A stretch of DNA of 64,000 nucleotides from positions 1-64,000 of the forward strand of contig NZ_SJEW01000018.1 in the NCBI RefSeq assembly GCF_005930475.1, given 5' to 3'. Position 1 is the stretch's first letter, and each line of letters opens with the position of its first letter. The position numbers were made by a program, and so were the translations under genes. This DNA is from Modestobacter altitudinis (GTDB lineage Bacteria > Actinomycetota > Actinomycetes > Mycobacteriales > Geodermatophilaceae). Under the pieces are notes generated by a model. The model saw only the letters and a list, made by a program, of their open reading frames with translations. It was not told the DNA's origin and did no database searches. Shown in pieces: positions 56,829 through 64,000 of this stretch.

Positions 56829-56963
56829 TGACGAGGCTCGCCGAGATGTTCTGCGGTTCATCGCGGGACGTCCCGGCGGGCTCGCCGAGACGTCACAGCG
56901 ACGTGCGGTGACCTCGGGGATCACGCTCGCCTGACGGCGGAACCTCGGCGTACCGCTCTCCAG

Positions 56964-56994
56964 CCGCCCCGGCCGCCTCGTGCGGCCGGGGCGG
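56964..56994. terminator. Terminator downstream of nrdJ
   Basis: Perfect 13-bp stem (CCGCCCCGGCCGC and complement) with loop CTCGT. It lies between convergent nrdJ and the GYD gene. The 130 bp before it contain two near copies of GGCTCGCCGAGA. Confidence 0.72.
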
Positions 56995-57032
56995 TGTGCT
57001 CGTCCTGCCGAAGGGGAGGCGACCGACGGCGG

Positions 57033-57365
57033 TCAGGTGCCTGGAGCGCGGAAGACGGCGCGCCCGCTCCGCACCTTGCCCAGGACGGACTGCAGCTCGT
57101 CCTCGTCGAACAACTGGTGGGTGCCCAGGCTGCGGACCGTCCCGGTGCTGGCCGAGGTGAGCGTCACGGCGGCGGCGGTCTGGGCGTCCGGTGCCTCCAG
57201 GATGACCATGCCGTCCGCCTCGCCGAGCATCCAGTACAGTGCCTCCAGCCGGGCGCCGACCGCCTCCGCCGATGCCCGCACGGCGGCCGTGCGGTCACCC
57301 GGCTGATCGACCAGGCGGCCCCAGGTCTCAGGGCTGTAGGCGAAGAAGATGACGAACCTGGGCAT
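57033..57365 (-). CDS. GYD/DUF3303-like small protein
   Basis: Protein of 110 aa with a ferredoxin-like dimeric alpha/beta-barrel pattern: PRFVIFFAYSPETWGRLVDQ, then RLEALYWMLGEADGMVILEA and TAAAVTLTSASTGTVRS. GYD-domain proteins have this layout (the letters GYD correspond to GEADG here). ATG 57365. Function unknown. A single gene facing nrdJ. Confidence 0.78.
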   Translation of the reverse strand: MPRFVIFFAYSPETWGRLVDQPGDRTAAVRASAEAVGARLEALYWMLGEADGMVILEAPDAQTAAAVTLTSASTGTVRSLGTHQLFDEDELQSVLGKVRSGRAVFRAPGT

Positions 57366-57769
57366 CGGACCACCTCGTCGTGAGTCGTGGAGCCACCGAT
57401 TCCAACAGCGGGTGCGGCCGGGCGGCCGGTCCGCTCGCGTGGGATCCGTGGCACGCTGCCGCCCGGGACGCGGTGCGACCCCCTCAGCGCTGTCCGCAGT
57501 CGCACGCGGGCTGCGAGGTGGCGCCGCCGGCCGGCCGGGCGGGCGGCCCGCCAGCAGGGGTCACCGACCGAACCGGAGGTGGCTCATGTCGGCGTGAATC
57601 CGCGACCGCCAGCGGTCGCCGGCAGCCGCGCCGTCCGCCAGGAGTCCGCGCAGGCCGGTGTAGCTGTCCCGGCTCGTGGTTCCCGCGGACGCCGCCCGCC
57701 AGCCGCGTCTCCACCCGCCTGCCCGATTCGCCCCCACCGAGTTCCAGCCCCAGATCAGCGAGGCCGCAG
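57366..57769. other. 404-bp gap without a convincing gene
   Basis: Open frames exist on both strands, but their translations are Arg/Pro/Gly-rich and look like the antisense of nothing known. No terminator-like stem above 8 bp or clear promoter was seen. It must hold the promoters of the GYD gene (minus) and the B3/4 gene (plus). Confidence 0.5.
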
Positions 57770-58528
57770 ATGACCAGCTCCCAGAACTCCGTCACCCGCT
57801 CCGAGGCGGAGGAGTGGCTGGCCGGCGCCTCGGTCGACGCTGCGGTGTCAGCCCTGCGGCCGGACTACCGGGCGCTGCTGCTGACCGCCGACGGCCTCCG
57901 CGGCGGGCCGAGTGACGAGACGAGCGAGCGCTTCCTTGCCGCCGCAGAGGACACCGCTCGCCGTGTGCTCGCCGGGCAGCCGCCGGAGCAGCTGCCGCAC
58001 CCGGCCGCCTGGCGGGAGGCCTACCGGGCCTTCGGCGCCAAGCCGCAGCGGACGCGCCCGAGCGTGGAGGCGCTGCTGCGCCGCGTCGAGCCGGACGGGC
58101 TGCCGCGCATCGACCGGATCACCGACGTCTACAACGCCGTCTCGATCGGCCACCTGCTGCCGATCGGCGGTGAGGACCGCGCCGCCTACGCCGGACCGCC
58201 ACGGCTGGTCCGCGCCGAGGGCAGCGAGCCCTTCGACACCACCGCCGGCGGCGAGCCCGTCGTCGAGCCCCCCGAACCGGGCGAGGTCGTCTGGTGCGAC
58301 CAGATCGGCGTCACCTGCCGCCGCTGGAACTGGCGGCAGGGGACGCGCACCCGCATCACCACCGACACCAGCAGTGCCGTCTTCATCCTCGACGCCCTGG
58401 ATCCGCTCACCGACGACGAGCTGCACGCTGCGGCCGACGCCCTCACCGACGGTCTGCTCGGGCTCAGCCCGGACGCCGTCGTCCACCGGCGGCTGATCGG
58501 CGCCGCCGACCGTACGACGGGGAGCTGA
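57770..58528 (+). CDS. B3/B4 tRNA-binding domain protein (stand-alone PheRS-like editing domain)
   Basis: Protein of 252 aa. The B3/B4 pattern of phenylalanyl-tRNA synthetase beta is clear: AAWREAYRAFGAKPQRTRPSVEALLRR, LPRIDRITDVYNAVSIGHLLPIGGED, then VVEPPEPGEVVWCDQIGVTCRRWNW. ATG 57770. Stand-alone forms are thought to edit misacylated tRNAs or D-amino-acid adducts, but no activity has been shown for this group as far as I know. Confidence 0.87.
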   Translation: MTSSQNSVTRSEAEEWLAGASVDAAVSALRPDYRALLLTADGLRGGPSDETSERFLAAAEDTARRVLAGQPPEQLPHPAAWREAYRAFGAKPQRTRPSVEALLRRVEPDGLPRIDRITDVYNAVSIGHLLPIGGEDRAAYAGPPRLVRAEGSEPFDTTAGGEPVVEPPEPGEVVWCDQIGVTCRRWNWRQGTRTRITTDTSSAVFILDALDPLTDDELHAAADALTDGLLGLSPDAVVHRRLIGAADRTTGS

Positions 58529-58575
58529 CCGTCGTCACCACGTACCCGGGGACCGGGCCTCTGGCCTGACGGCCC

Positions 58576-58605
58576 TCAGGGCCATGGTGGCCAACATGGC
58601 CCTGA
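58576..58605. terminator. Terminator between B3/4 and HxlR genes
   Basis: Perfect 11-bp stem (TCAGGGCCATG / CATGGCCCTGA) with an 8-nt loop, between two convergent genes. Confidence 0.65.
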
Positions 58606-58610
58606 AGGGG

Positions 58611-59099
58611 TCAGGCGCTGCGGCCGCGGCGCCGGGCCTCGACGTACCCGTCGGGCATGCCCGGGCCCGGCAGGGCCTGCACGTCGTCCGGGTCGTGCGC
58701 TCCGCACCGCGTGCAGACGCTGTGCGACTCGACGGCGCCGCCGCACTCGGCGTGCGTGTAGAGGATGGGCGGCTCGCCCGCGCCGGCCCACCGGTCACCC
58801 CACTGCGTGAGCGCGACGATCGACGCGGACAGGTCGCGGCCCATCGGGGTCAGCACGTAGTCGAACTGCTCGGGCTGGTCGGCGTACCGCCGCCGCTCCA
58901 TCAGCCCTGCGCCGACGAAGGCGTCGAGCCGCGCCGCCAGCACGTTGGGTGCGATGCCCAGCCCCCGCTGGAAGTCGCTGAACCGGGTCACGCCGGCGAA
59001 CAGCGCGTCCCGGACGATCAGCAGGCTCCAGCGTTCGCCCACCACCTCCAGGGCGCGGGCCATCGAGCACACCTCACGGTCGTACGTCTTCCCGAGCAT
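58611..59099 (-). CDS. HxlR family transcriptional regulator
   Basis: Protein of 162 aa: winged helix with an N-terminal Cys (DREVCSMARALEVVGERWSLL), FSDFQRGLGIAPNVLAARLD and a wing, and a C-terminal extension with four cysteines (AECGGAV, CTRCG) that look like a zinc-binding knuckle, common in one HxlR subgroup. ATG 59099 with AAGGAG-like upstream on the minus strand absent; CTCTCC suggests a weak site. Divergent from the SRPBCC gene with a long palindrome in between. Confidence 0.87.
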   Translation of the reverse strand: MLGKTYDREVCSMARALEVVGERWSLLIVRDALFAGVTRFSDFQRGLGIAPNVLAARLDAFVGAGLMERRRYADQPEQFDYVLTPMGRDLSASIVALTQWGDRWAGAGEPPILYTHAECGGAVESHSVCTRCGAHDPDDVQALPGPGMPDGYVEARRRGRSA

Positions 59100-59117
59100 G
59101 CAAGGAGAGTACTTGCT

Positions 59118-59143
59118 TCACGCTAGCGCGAGCGCTAGCGTGA
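59118..59143. promoter_or_regulatory. 26-bp palindromic operator between HxlR and SRPBCC genes
   Basis: Perfect 12-bp inverted repeat TCACGCTAGCGC-GA-GCGCTAGCGTGA in the 113-bp divergent region, 18 bp before the HxlR start. An outer pair GTACTT (59109-59114) / AAGTAC (59156-59161) surrounds it. Probably bound by the HxlR protein. Confidence 0.75.
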
Positions 59144-59212
59144 CTTGCGTCATGAAAGTACGGACGTCGATCCGGTGATGGCCGGACGGCGCGGCCGAGA
59201 GGTGCACCCAGC

Positions 59213-59701
59213 ATGGACACGAGCCTCAGCTATACCTTCACCGTCGAGCAGACCCCGGAGCAGGCCTTCGCCGCGATCACCGACGTCCGCGCCTGGTGGT
59301 CCGGGACGATCACCGGCCCGACCGACGTGCTCGGCGCGACGTTCAGCTACACCGTCCCGGACATCCACTGGTCGGAGTTCCGGATCACCGAGCTGGTGCC
59401 GGGCCGCCGGGTGGCCTGGCTGGTGACCGACAGCTTCCTGAGCTTCCCGGAGGACAAGGAGGAGTGGACGGGGACCACGGTCGTCTTCGACATCACCGAG
59501 CGCGACGGGCGGACCGAGGTGCGGTTCACCCACGAGGGGCTGCGCCCGCAGGACGAGTGCTACGACGTGTGCTCCCGCGCCTGGGGCGAGTACGTCACCG
59601 GCAGCCTCCGTGACCTCATCGTCGCCGGGACCGGCCGGCCCAACTCGTTCGAGGGGCCGGACGCACTGGCGGCGGCACAGACCGGCGCAGCCTTCGGCTG
59701 A
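59213..59701 (+). CDS. SRPBCC (START-like, AHSA1/ATPase-activator type) protein
   Basis: Protein of 162 aa. START-like fold: YTFTVEQTPEQAFAAITDVRAWW, GATFSYTVPDIHWSEFRITE, VPGRRVAWLVTD, GTEVRFTHEGL-like TEVRFTHEGLRPQDECYD and a last amphipathic helix (SRAWGEYVTGSLRDLI). Binds hydrophobic ligands in related proteins; ligand unknown. ATG 59213. Divergent from an HxlR regulator, which fits a regulator-target pair. Confidence 0.85.
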   Translation: MDTSLSYTFTVEQTPEQAFAAITDVRAWWSGTITGPTDVLGATFSYTVPDIHWSEFRITELVPGRRVAWLVTDSFLSFPEDKEEWTGTTVVFDITERDGRTEVRFTHEGLRPQDECYDVCSRAWGEYVTGSLRDLIVAGTGRPNSFEGPDALAAAQTGAAFG

Positions 59702-59779
59702 CCCACCCTGCCGGGGAGTCGCCGCGACCGACCCGGACGGGCAGCCGGTGCTGCCCGGCTGGGTCGGTCCCGACAGGCC

Positions 59780-60535
59780 TCAGCTCGGGGTGTGGACCGG
59801 CGGCGGTGAGACGGGGGACCCGCTGGGAGCCGGCGGCACCGGGACGGCGGGTGTGCCACCCGGGTCGTCGCCACCCAGGTCGAGCCGGAACGGCGGGTAT
59901 CGGTCGGTCATCAGCCCCACGTAGGCGGCGACCCGGAGCGCCCACCGGTCCATGCCCATGACGAAGTCGTACAGCGGCCGCGGGTAGCGGCCGGTGAACA
60001 GCACCAGGATCGCGGCGATGAAGACGAGCAGCCCGACCAGGCCGGTACCAGCGCTCCAGCTGTCGTCCCAGCCGTCGTCCGATCCGCGGGTGCCCAGCCA
60101 CAGCCCGCCGCCGAGGAAGATCGCCAGCACGAGGTAGTGCGGGATGGCCAGGACCCACCACTTGACCAGGACCAGCCCCCGGGACAGCCGCTCCGGGTAG
60201 GGGACGGTCAGGTGGGCCGGGTAGTCGGGCACCTCGACGAGGGTGAAGGGCGGATAGCGGTCGGTGCCCAGTGCGCCGTAGCCGTAGTAGTGCACGCGCC
60301 AGCTCCACCGCAGCACACCGACGTTGAACTCGAACAGGTCCCGCGGGTAGCGGCCGGTCACCAGGATGGCGAAGAAGGCGACCACGCTGACCACCATGAA
60401 CCCGAGCCACAGGAAGAACAGCACGATGGCGTGCGGCAGGAGCAGCAGCCACTTGACCAGCCACAGCCACCGTGAGGGTGCTGGGTCCAAGGTCGCGTCC
60501 ACGCGGACGGGGTAGGGAGTGCGGTTCTCGGTCAC
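59780..60535 (-). CDS. DUF4389 membrane protein with internal duplication
   Basis: Protein of 251 aa with about four membrane spans arranged as two similar halves. Each half has KW-x5-PH entering a span, then TGRYPR, a W-R region and TDRYPPF (KWLLLLPHAIVL ... VTGRYPRDLFEF ... GTDRYPPF and KWWVLAIPHYLVL ... FTGRYPRPLYDF ... MTDRYPPF). A Pro/Ser-rich tail ends it. GTG 60535 has GAGGAGG close upstream. Function unknown. Confidence 0.85.
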   Translation of the reverse strand: MTENRTPYPVRVDATLDPAPSRWLWLVKWLLLLPHAIVLFFLWLGFMVVSVVAFFAILVTGRYPRDLFEFNVGVLRWSWRVHYYGYGALGTDRYPPFTLVEVPDYPAHLTVPYPERLSRGLVLVKWWVLAIPHYLVLAIFLGGGLWLGTRGSDDGWDDSWSAGTGLVGLLVFIAAILVLFTGRYPRPLYDFVMGMDRWALRVAAYVGLMTDRYPPFRLDLGGDDPGGTPAVPVPPAPSGSPVSPPPVHTPS

Positions 60536-60791
60536 TCCGGCCTCCTCGAGGCGGAGGTCCGCGCCAGGCGGACAGGAGGCGGAGGGCACCCGGCGCAGCT
60601 CCCCGTCCAGCGCGCCGGGGCCTCCGCACCAGGACGGACGTCCTCGGCGCTGGACGACGCTTCTCCCGCCGCCGGTGGTCGTCAAGGGGGCCGTGCGCCG
60701 CGTGACCTCGACGTCAGCGGGGGTGCACCGCCCGCACGACGTGCAGCTCGGCCTACCCGGTGCCGCGGTCGCCGTCACCTAGCCTCGTCGC

Positions 60792-61625
60792 GTGCGACAG
60801 CTGCTCCGGTTCGCCTGGCTCGAGGCGCAGTGCTGCCTGTTCGCCGTGCTGTTCTTCCTCGGCCTGGCACTCGTCCGGGTCCTGCCGCTCCCGGTCGACC
60901 CGGCGGACGCGCTGCTGGGCTGGTGCCTGGCCGTGACGCTGGTGCTGTGGCTGGTCGGCTGGGAGACCGGCCGCGAGGTCGCCGTGATCTTCGGCTTCCA
61001 CCTCATCGGCCTGGCGCTCGAGCTGTTCAAGGTGCGGCAGGGCTCGTGGTCCTATCCCGACACCGGACACGTGGCGATCGGCGGCGTCCCGCTCTACAGC
61101 GGGTTCATGTACGCCGCGGTCGGCAGCTACGTCTGCCAGGCCTGGCGCCGGTTCGACCTGCGGATCACCGGCTACCGGCCGCGCGCCACCGCCGGGGTGG
61201 CCGGCCTGGTCTACCTCAACTTCTTCACCTCGCACGTCACCTGGGACGTGCGGCTGCCGCTGGCCGTCGCCCTGCTGGTCGTCACCCGGCGCACCTGGGT
61301 GCACTTCACCGTCGGCCGACGTCGGTACGCGATGCCGCTCGCGCTGTCCTTCGGCCTGATCGGCTTCTTCCTCTGGGTCGCCGAGAACGCCGCCACCTGG
61401 CTGCGCGCCTGGCAGTACCCGTCCCAGGAGTCGGTGTGGACGCTGGTGCACGCGGCCAAGCTCGGCTCGTGGTCGCTGCTCGTCGTCGTCAGCATCGTGC
61501 TGGTCGCCGCGGTGAAGTCCCGCGAGGGCCGGCTCTACGGCGACGCCGGCGACCTCACGGTCCAGCGGGCGTACGACGCGCCACCGGAGCCGGTGGCACG
61601 GCGCGAGCGCACGCCGGTGCGCTGA
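60792..61625 (+). CDS. DUF817 membrane protein
   Basis: Integral membrane protein of 277 aa with about eight spans. Family marks: FAWLEAQCCLFAVLFFLGLAL at the start, HLIGLALELFKVRQGSWSYP, VGSYVCQAWRRFDLR, and FFLWVAENAATWLRAWQYP near the end. GTG 60792. The first predicted span begins at residue 8. No operon partner: the gene converges with the VOC gene, 4 bp apart. Function unknown. Confidence 0.87.
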   Translation: MRQLLRFAWLEAQCCLFAVLFFLGLALVRVLPLPVDPADALLGWCLAVTLVLWLVGWETGREVAVIFGFHLIGLALELFKVRQGSWSYPDTGHVAIGGVPLYSGFMYAAVGSYVCQAWRRFDLRITGYRPRATAGVAGLVYLNFFTSHVTWDVRLPLAVALLVVTRRTWVHFTVGRRRYAMPLALSFGLIGFFLWVAENAATWLRAWQYPSQESVWTLVHAAKLGSWSLLVVVSIVLVAAVKSREGRLYGDAGDLTVQRAYDAPPEPVARRERTPVR

Positions 61626-61629
61626 GCGG

Positions 61630-62019
61630 TCAGACCTGCGTGGCGCAGAACGGGTGGCCCACCGGGTCGGCGTAGACCCGGAACAGGTCCTCGGGGTGCC
61701 CCTCCTCCGCCGGGGACCCGGTCAGCGGCCGGGCGCCGCAGGCCAGCAGGTGCGCGTGCCCGGCTGCCAGGTCGGGCACGGCGACGTCCAGGTGCACCCG
61801 GGCGCCGGCCGGCCACGGCGGCACGGCCGCGGGGGAGCGCTGGAAGGCCAGCCGGGTGCCGCCGTCCGGTGGGAGGAGCACCAGCCACTCGTCGCCGTCC
61901 GGGTCGTCGAGCTCGTGACCTGGCGCGTACGCCCAGCCGAGGGCCTGGCGGTAGAACTCGGCCAGCGCGCGGGGCTCCGGGCAGTCCAGGGTGAGCTCGA
62001 GCAGCGCCAGGGGTCCCAT
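61630..62019 (-). CDS. VOC (glyoxalase-fold) family protein
   Basis: Protein of 129 aa: two beta-alpha-beta-beta-beta modules (LLELTLDCPEPRALAEFYRQ, then ARVHLDVAVPDLAAGHAHLL), ending with a YADPVGHPFC stretch. VOC proteins include glyoxalases, dioxygenases and resistance proteins; the metal-ligand pattern (His in ARVHLDV, no Glu clearly at the end) does not allow a call. ATG 62019. Convergent with DUF817. Confidence 0.83.
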   Translation of the reverse strand: MGPLALLELTLDCPEPRALAEFYRQALGWAYAPGHELDDPDGDEWLVLLPPDGGTRLAFQRSPAAVPPWPAGARVHLDVAVPDLAAGHAHLLACGARPLTGSPAEEGHPEDLFRVYADPVGHPFCATQV

Positions 62020-62094
62020 GGCCGGCGACCGTAACGCGGCCCACGGCCGCCGGGACCTCGACGGCAGGTGCCCGGTGGGTGTAGATCATCGTCG

Positions 62095-62685
62095 ATGACG
62101 ATCTCGCTGGCCGGTCTGGACATGCCGGTGCTGGTACCGGCGGGCGTGCCCACCCGGTCGCTGTGTCTGCTCGCCGCCGGCCGGGGCAGCGCCGCGCCCG
62201 GCGCGCCCTCCTGGTGGGAGGACGTCAGCGTCGGCCCGGTCCCGCCGCCGGCCACGCCGGCGGAGGCGCCACCGGCCTGGTCGGTGCGCACCATCGCCCG
62301 CCGCGGCTGCCGCCCCGACGCGGACGGCGGCTGGACCGTCGACGGCAGCCTGCGCGCCATCGCCGAGACGGCGGTGACGAGCATGCTGCTCAAGCTCATC
62401 CCGCACACCGCCTCGGCCGAGGACACCCTGCGGTGGACCCAGCAGGCCGGCGCGACCGGCCGGTCGGTCGCCGCCCGGCTGGACGACGTCCGGACCTGGC
62501 CGCGCACCACCATGGACGTCGACGGCCACCCGTTCGTGCTCTGGCTGCACCAGCGCGCCGAGGGGTTCGCCGGCGTCGCCGACCTCGGCGCCTGCCGGGT
62601 GGTGCTGCACGGCCGGCGACCGCCTCCGGCCTGGCGGTTCACCCTGCTGTCCGCCTCGACGGCGCGGACGGCGCTGACCGCCTGA
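62095..62685 (+). CDS. Hypothetical protein
   Basis: Protein of 196 aa from ATG 62095; a start at 62068 is possible. No recognised domain, signal peptide or membrane span. The middle has CRPDADGGWTVDGSLRAIAE and the C-terminal half reads like a compact alpha/beta domain (VDGHPFVLWLHQRAEGFAGV, ACRVVLHGR). GC-rich third positions support coding. Confidence 0.62.
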   Translation: MTISLAGLDMPVLVPAGVPTRSLCLLAAGRGSAAPGAPSWWEDVSVGPVPPPATPAEAPPAWSVRTIARRGCRPDADGGWTVDGSLRAIAETAVTSMLLKLIPHTASAEDTLRWTQQAGATGRSVAARLDDVRTWPRTTMDVDGHPFVLWLHQRAEGFAGVADLGACRVVLHGRRPPPAWRFTLLSASTARTALTA

Positions 62686-62748
62686 CCTCTTCCCCTCCCC
62701 GCCGGTGGATGGGACGCTCCCGGCCCACGACCCCGTCCGAGGAGCCCG

Positions 62749-63513
62749 GTGTCGTCTGCTCGCGAGCATCGTCGGAGGCGGCGCGTCACCGGTGTCCTGG
62801 TGGTCGCCGCCGTCCTGACCACCTCGGGGTGCGGCTTCCTCGACGCGGTGGCGCACCCCGCCGCGGCTCCGGTGTCCGCCAGGAGCAGCGCGGACAGCAG
62901 CGTCGCGTCGGCACCGCCACCGCCGCCCGTCCGGTACCCGGTCCCGCTGGTGGCGGCCACCCTCACCGGGGCCGGCTCCGGTGCTGCGTTGACCGTGTCC
63001 GCCGACCAGGTGCGGACCGGGATCGGGCCGTCGATCCCGCAGGTGGCCGACGACTGCGGCCTGGACCTCGCGTCGGTGCAGACCGTGCCGGTGGTCTTCG
63101 CCTCCACCACCTCGGCGCGGGTGACCGACGGCCTCGCCGCGCACCTCACCGTGACCCCGGGCCCGGCCACCCCGGCCGACATCGGTGCGGTCGGGGTCTT
63201 CTTCGAGCCGGTGACGGCGGACGAGGTCTACTGCCCCGACGCGCCGTCCCTGCCGGCGACCGGCTCCTTCCACGCGCGCGGCACGAACCGGGTCACCGGG
63301 TACGTCGTGCTCGACCACGCGGTCACCGCGGCCACCCCGCAGGGCCGGGACGACGTGCTCGCGACGCTGCAGCTGCGCATCTCCTCGCTGCGTCTGCGCT
63401 CGGACACCGGGGCCGAGCAGCCGCTGGCGGTGGGTGCGGTCACGACCGGCGCCGTGTGCGCCGACGACCCCGACGCGCTGTGCGTGCCGCTGGGCCGACC
63501 GGTCAGCCGGTGA
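62749..63513 (+). CDS. Hypothetical lipoprotein
   Basis: Protein of 254 aa. Signal peptide with an Arg-rich n-region and lipobox TSGC (Cys28), then a Ser/Ala/Pro linker of about 35 residues. The exported domain ([20 protein letters not shown] ... [18 protein letters not shown]) has four Cys in pairs and is unknown to me. GTG 62749. The 3' end overlaps the convergent protease gene by 11 bp. Confidence 0.66.
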   Translation: MSSAREHRRRRRVTGVLVVAAVLTTSGCGFLDAVAHPAAAPVSARSSADSSVASAPPPPPVRYPVPLVAATLTGAGSGAALTVSADQVRTGIGPSIPQVADDCGLDLASVQTVPVVFASTTSARVTDGLAAHLTVTPGPATPADIGAVGVFFEPVTADEVYCPDAPSLPATGSFHARGTNRVTGYVVLDHAVTAATPQGRDDVLATLQLRISSLRLRSDTGAEQPLAVGAVTTGAVCADDPDALCVPLGRPVSR

Positions 63514-64000
63514 GCTCGCTGGGGACGGTGATGACGTCCACCATCGCGCCCCGGCGGACGACGGTCACCGGCAGCGGCCGGCCGATCGCCTCGGCGAAGA
63601 GCAGCCGCTGCAGGCTCTGTGCGGAGGCCACCGGCGCCCGGCCGGCCTCCAGCACCAGGTCGCCGGCCATGAGCCCGGACCGGTCGGCCGGGGAGCCGGC
63701 GATGACGTCGAGCACCTGCAGCCCGCGCCGCTGGCCGGTCCGGGTGACGAGGTCGACCGGCAGCGGGACCGGGCTGCTGACCAGCCCCAGGTAGGCGCGG
63801 CGCACCCGCCCGTCGCGCAGCAGCGTCTCCACGATCCGCCGGCTGGTGTCGTTGATCGGCACGGCCAGCCCGAGGCCCCAGCCGGCCACCGCGGTGTTGA
63901 TCCCGACCACCCGGCCGCGGGCGTCGGCCAGTGCGCCGCCGGAGTTGCCCGGGTTCAGCGCTGCGTCGGTCTGGATCACGTCCTCGACCACCCGCGCGGT
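63503..64000 (-). CDS. HtrA/DegP-type serine protease, C-terminal part (runs off the window)
   Basis: The last 165 or so residues of a trypsin-like protease with one PDZ domain. The serine motif is [20 protein letters not shown], followed by [10 protein letters not shown], and the PDZ starts with RRAYLGLV and has [23 protein letters not shown]. The N-terminal half, with His and Asp of the triad, lies beyond 64000. Such proteases act on misfolded proteins in the envelope or cytoplasm. Confidence in the family is high; the full length is unknown. Confidence 0.9.
   Translation of the reverse strand, partial: TARVVEDVIQTDAALNPGNSGGALADARGRVVGINTAVAGWGLGLAVPINDTSRRIVETLLRDGRVRRAYLGLVSSPVPLPVDLVTRTGQRRGLQVLDVIAGSPADRSGLMAGDLVLEAGRAPVASAQSLQRLLFAEAIGRPLPVTVVRRGAMVDVITVPSELTG

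Noticed and set aside
56829-56940. Near-repeats GGCTCGCCGAGA after nrdJ as a possible array
   Set aside because: Only two imperfect copies, no regular spacers; not a CRISPR or attachment site.
57387-57773. 128-codon open frame in the 57.4-57.8 kb gap
   Set aside because: Composition resembles random GC-rich frame; no motif, no good ribosome-binding site, overlaps the B3/4 start.

Overview
The window is very GC-rich (third codon positions almost all G or C) and reads as the chromosome of a high-GC actinobacterium. GTG starts are frequent, the SOS boxes have the actinobacterial TCGAAC-N4-GTTCGA form, and the ribonucleotide reductase is the B12-dependent NrdJ. The gene order DUF3046-recA-recX ... 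gluABCD-miaB-DUF349-LigB-like-miaA-dapF-hflX-lexA-LysM-nrdR matches, as I remember it, the conserved block around recA/lexA in Mycobacterium and Streptomyces. Gene content suggests Geodermatophilaceae or a close relative; this is an inference. No tRNA, rRNA, CRISPR array, prophage or insertion sequence was seen.

Layout. 1-8.4 kb: TetR regulator, a kinase-like DUF4032 protein, a four-gene trehalose-type ABC importer (lpqY-sugABC) and pgi. 8.5-17 kb: PspA-like protein, two tandem Nei2-type DNA glycosylases with a near-identical core, a small membrane ABM-domain protein, the large helicase Lhr and a KTSC protein. 17-27 kb: DUF885 hydrolase, S9 peptidase, acyl-CoA dehydrogenase, a secreted GH3 glucosidase, a decayed second GH3 gene and an MFS transporter. 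27-31 kb: DUF3046, qorB with a divergent HxlR regulator, recA-recX. 31-36 kb: an accessory cluster (class II aldolase, CbbY-like phosphatase, DhaL, DhaK, DUF336/GlcG protein) with a GAF-LuxR regulator. 36-40 kb: a glutamate-type ABC importer (gluABCD). 40-54 kb: conserved housekeeping block (miaB, DUF349, LigB-like, miaA, dapF, MFS/ArsR pair, hflX, PAP2, beta-propeller-like protein, lexA, SOS-controlled LysM protein, nrdR). 54-64 kb: nrdJ, then mostly small single genes (GYD, B3/4, HxlR/SRPBCC pair, DUF4389, DUF817, VOC, two orphans) and the C-terminal part of an HtrA-type protease running off the end.

How the genes work together. recA, lexA and the LysM gene each carry a SOS box, so the DNA-damage circuit and its likely division brake lie in one window. 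The Nei2 pair and Lhr form a second DNA-repair neighbourhood. Trehalose uptake, Pgi, the GH3 enzyme and the DHA-kinase cluster point to a sugar-using heterotroph. Several regulators sit opposite their likely targets with clear palindromes between them (qorB/HxlR, SRPBCC/HxlR, MFS/ArsR).
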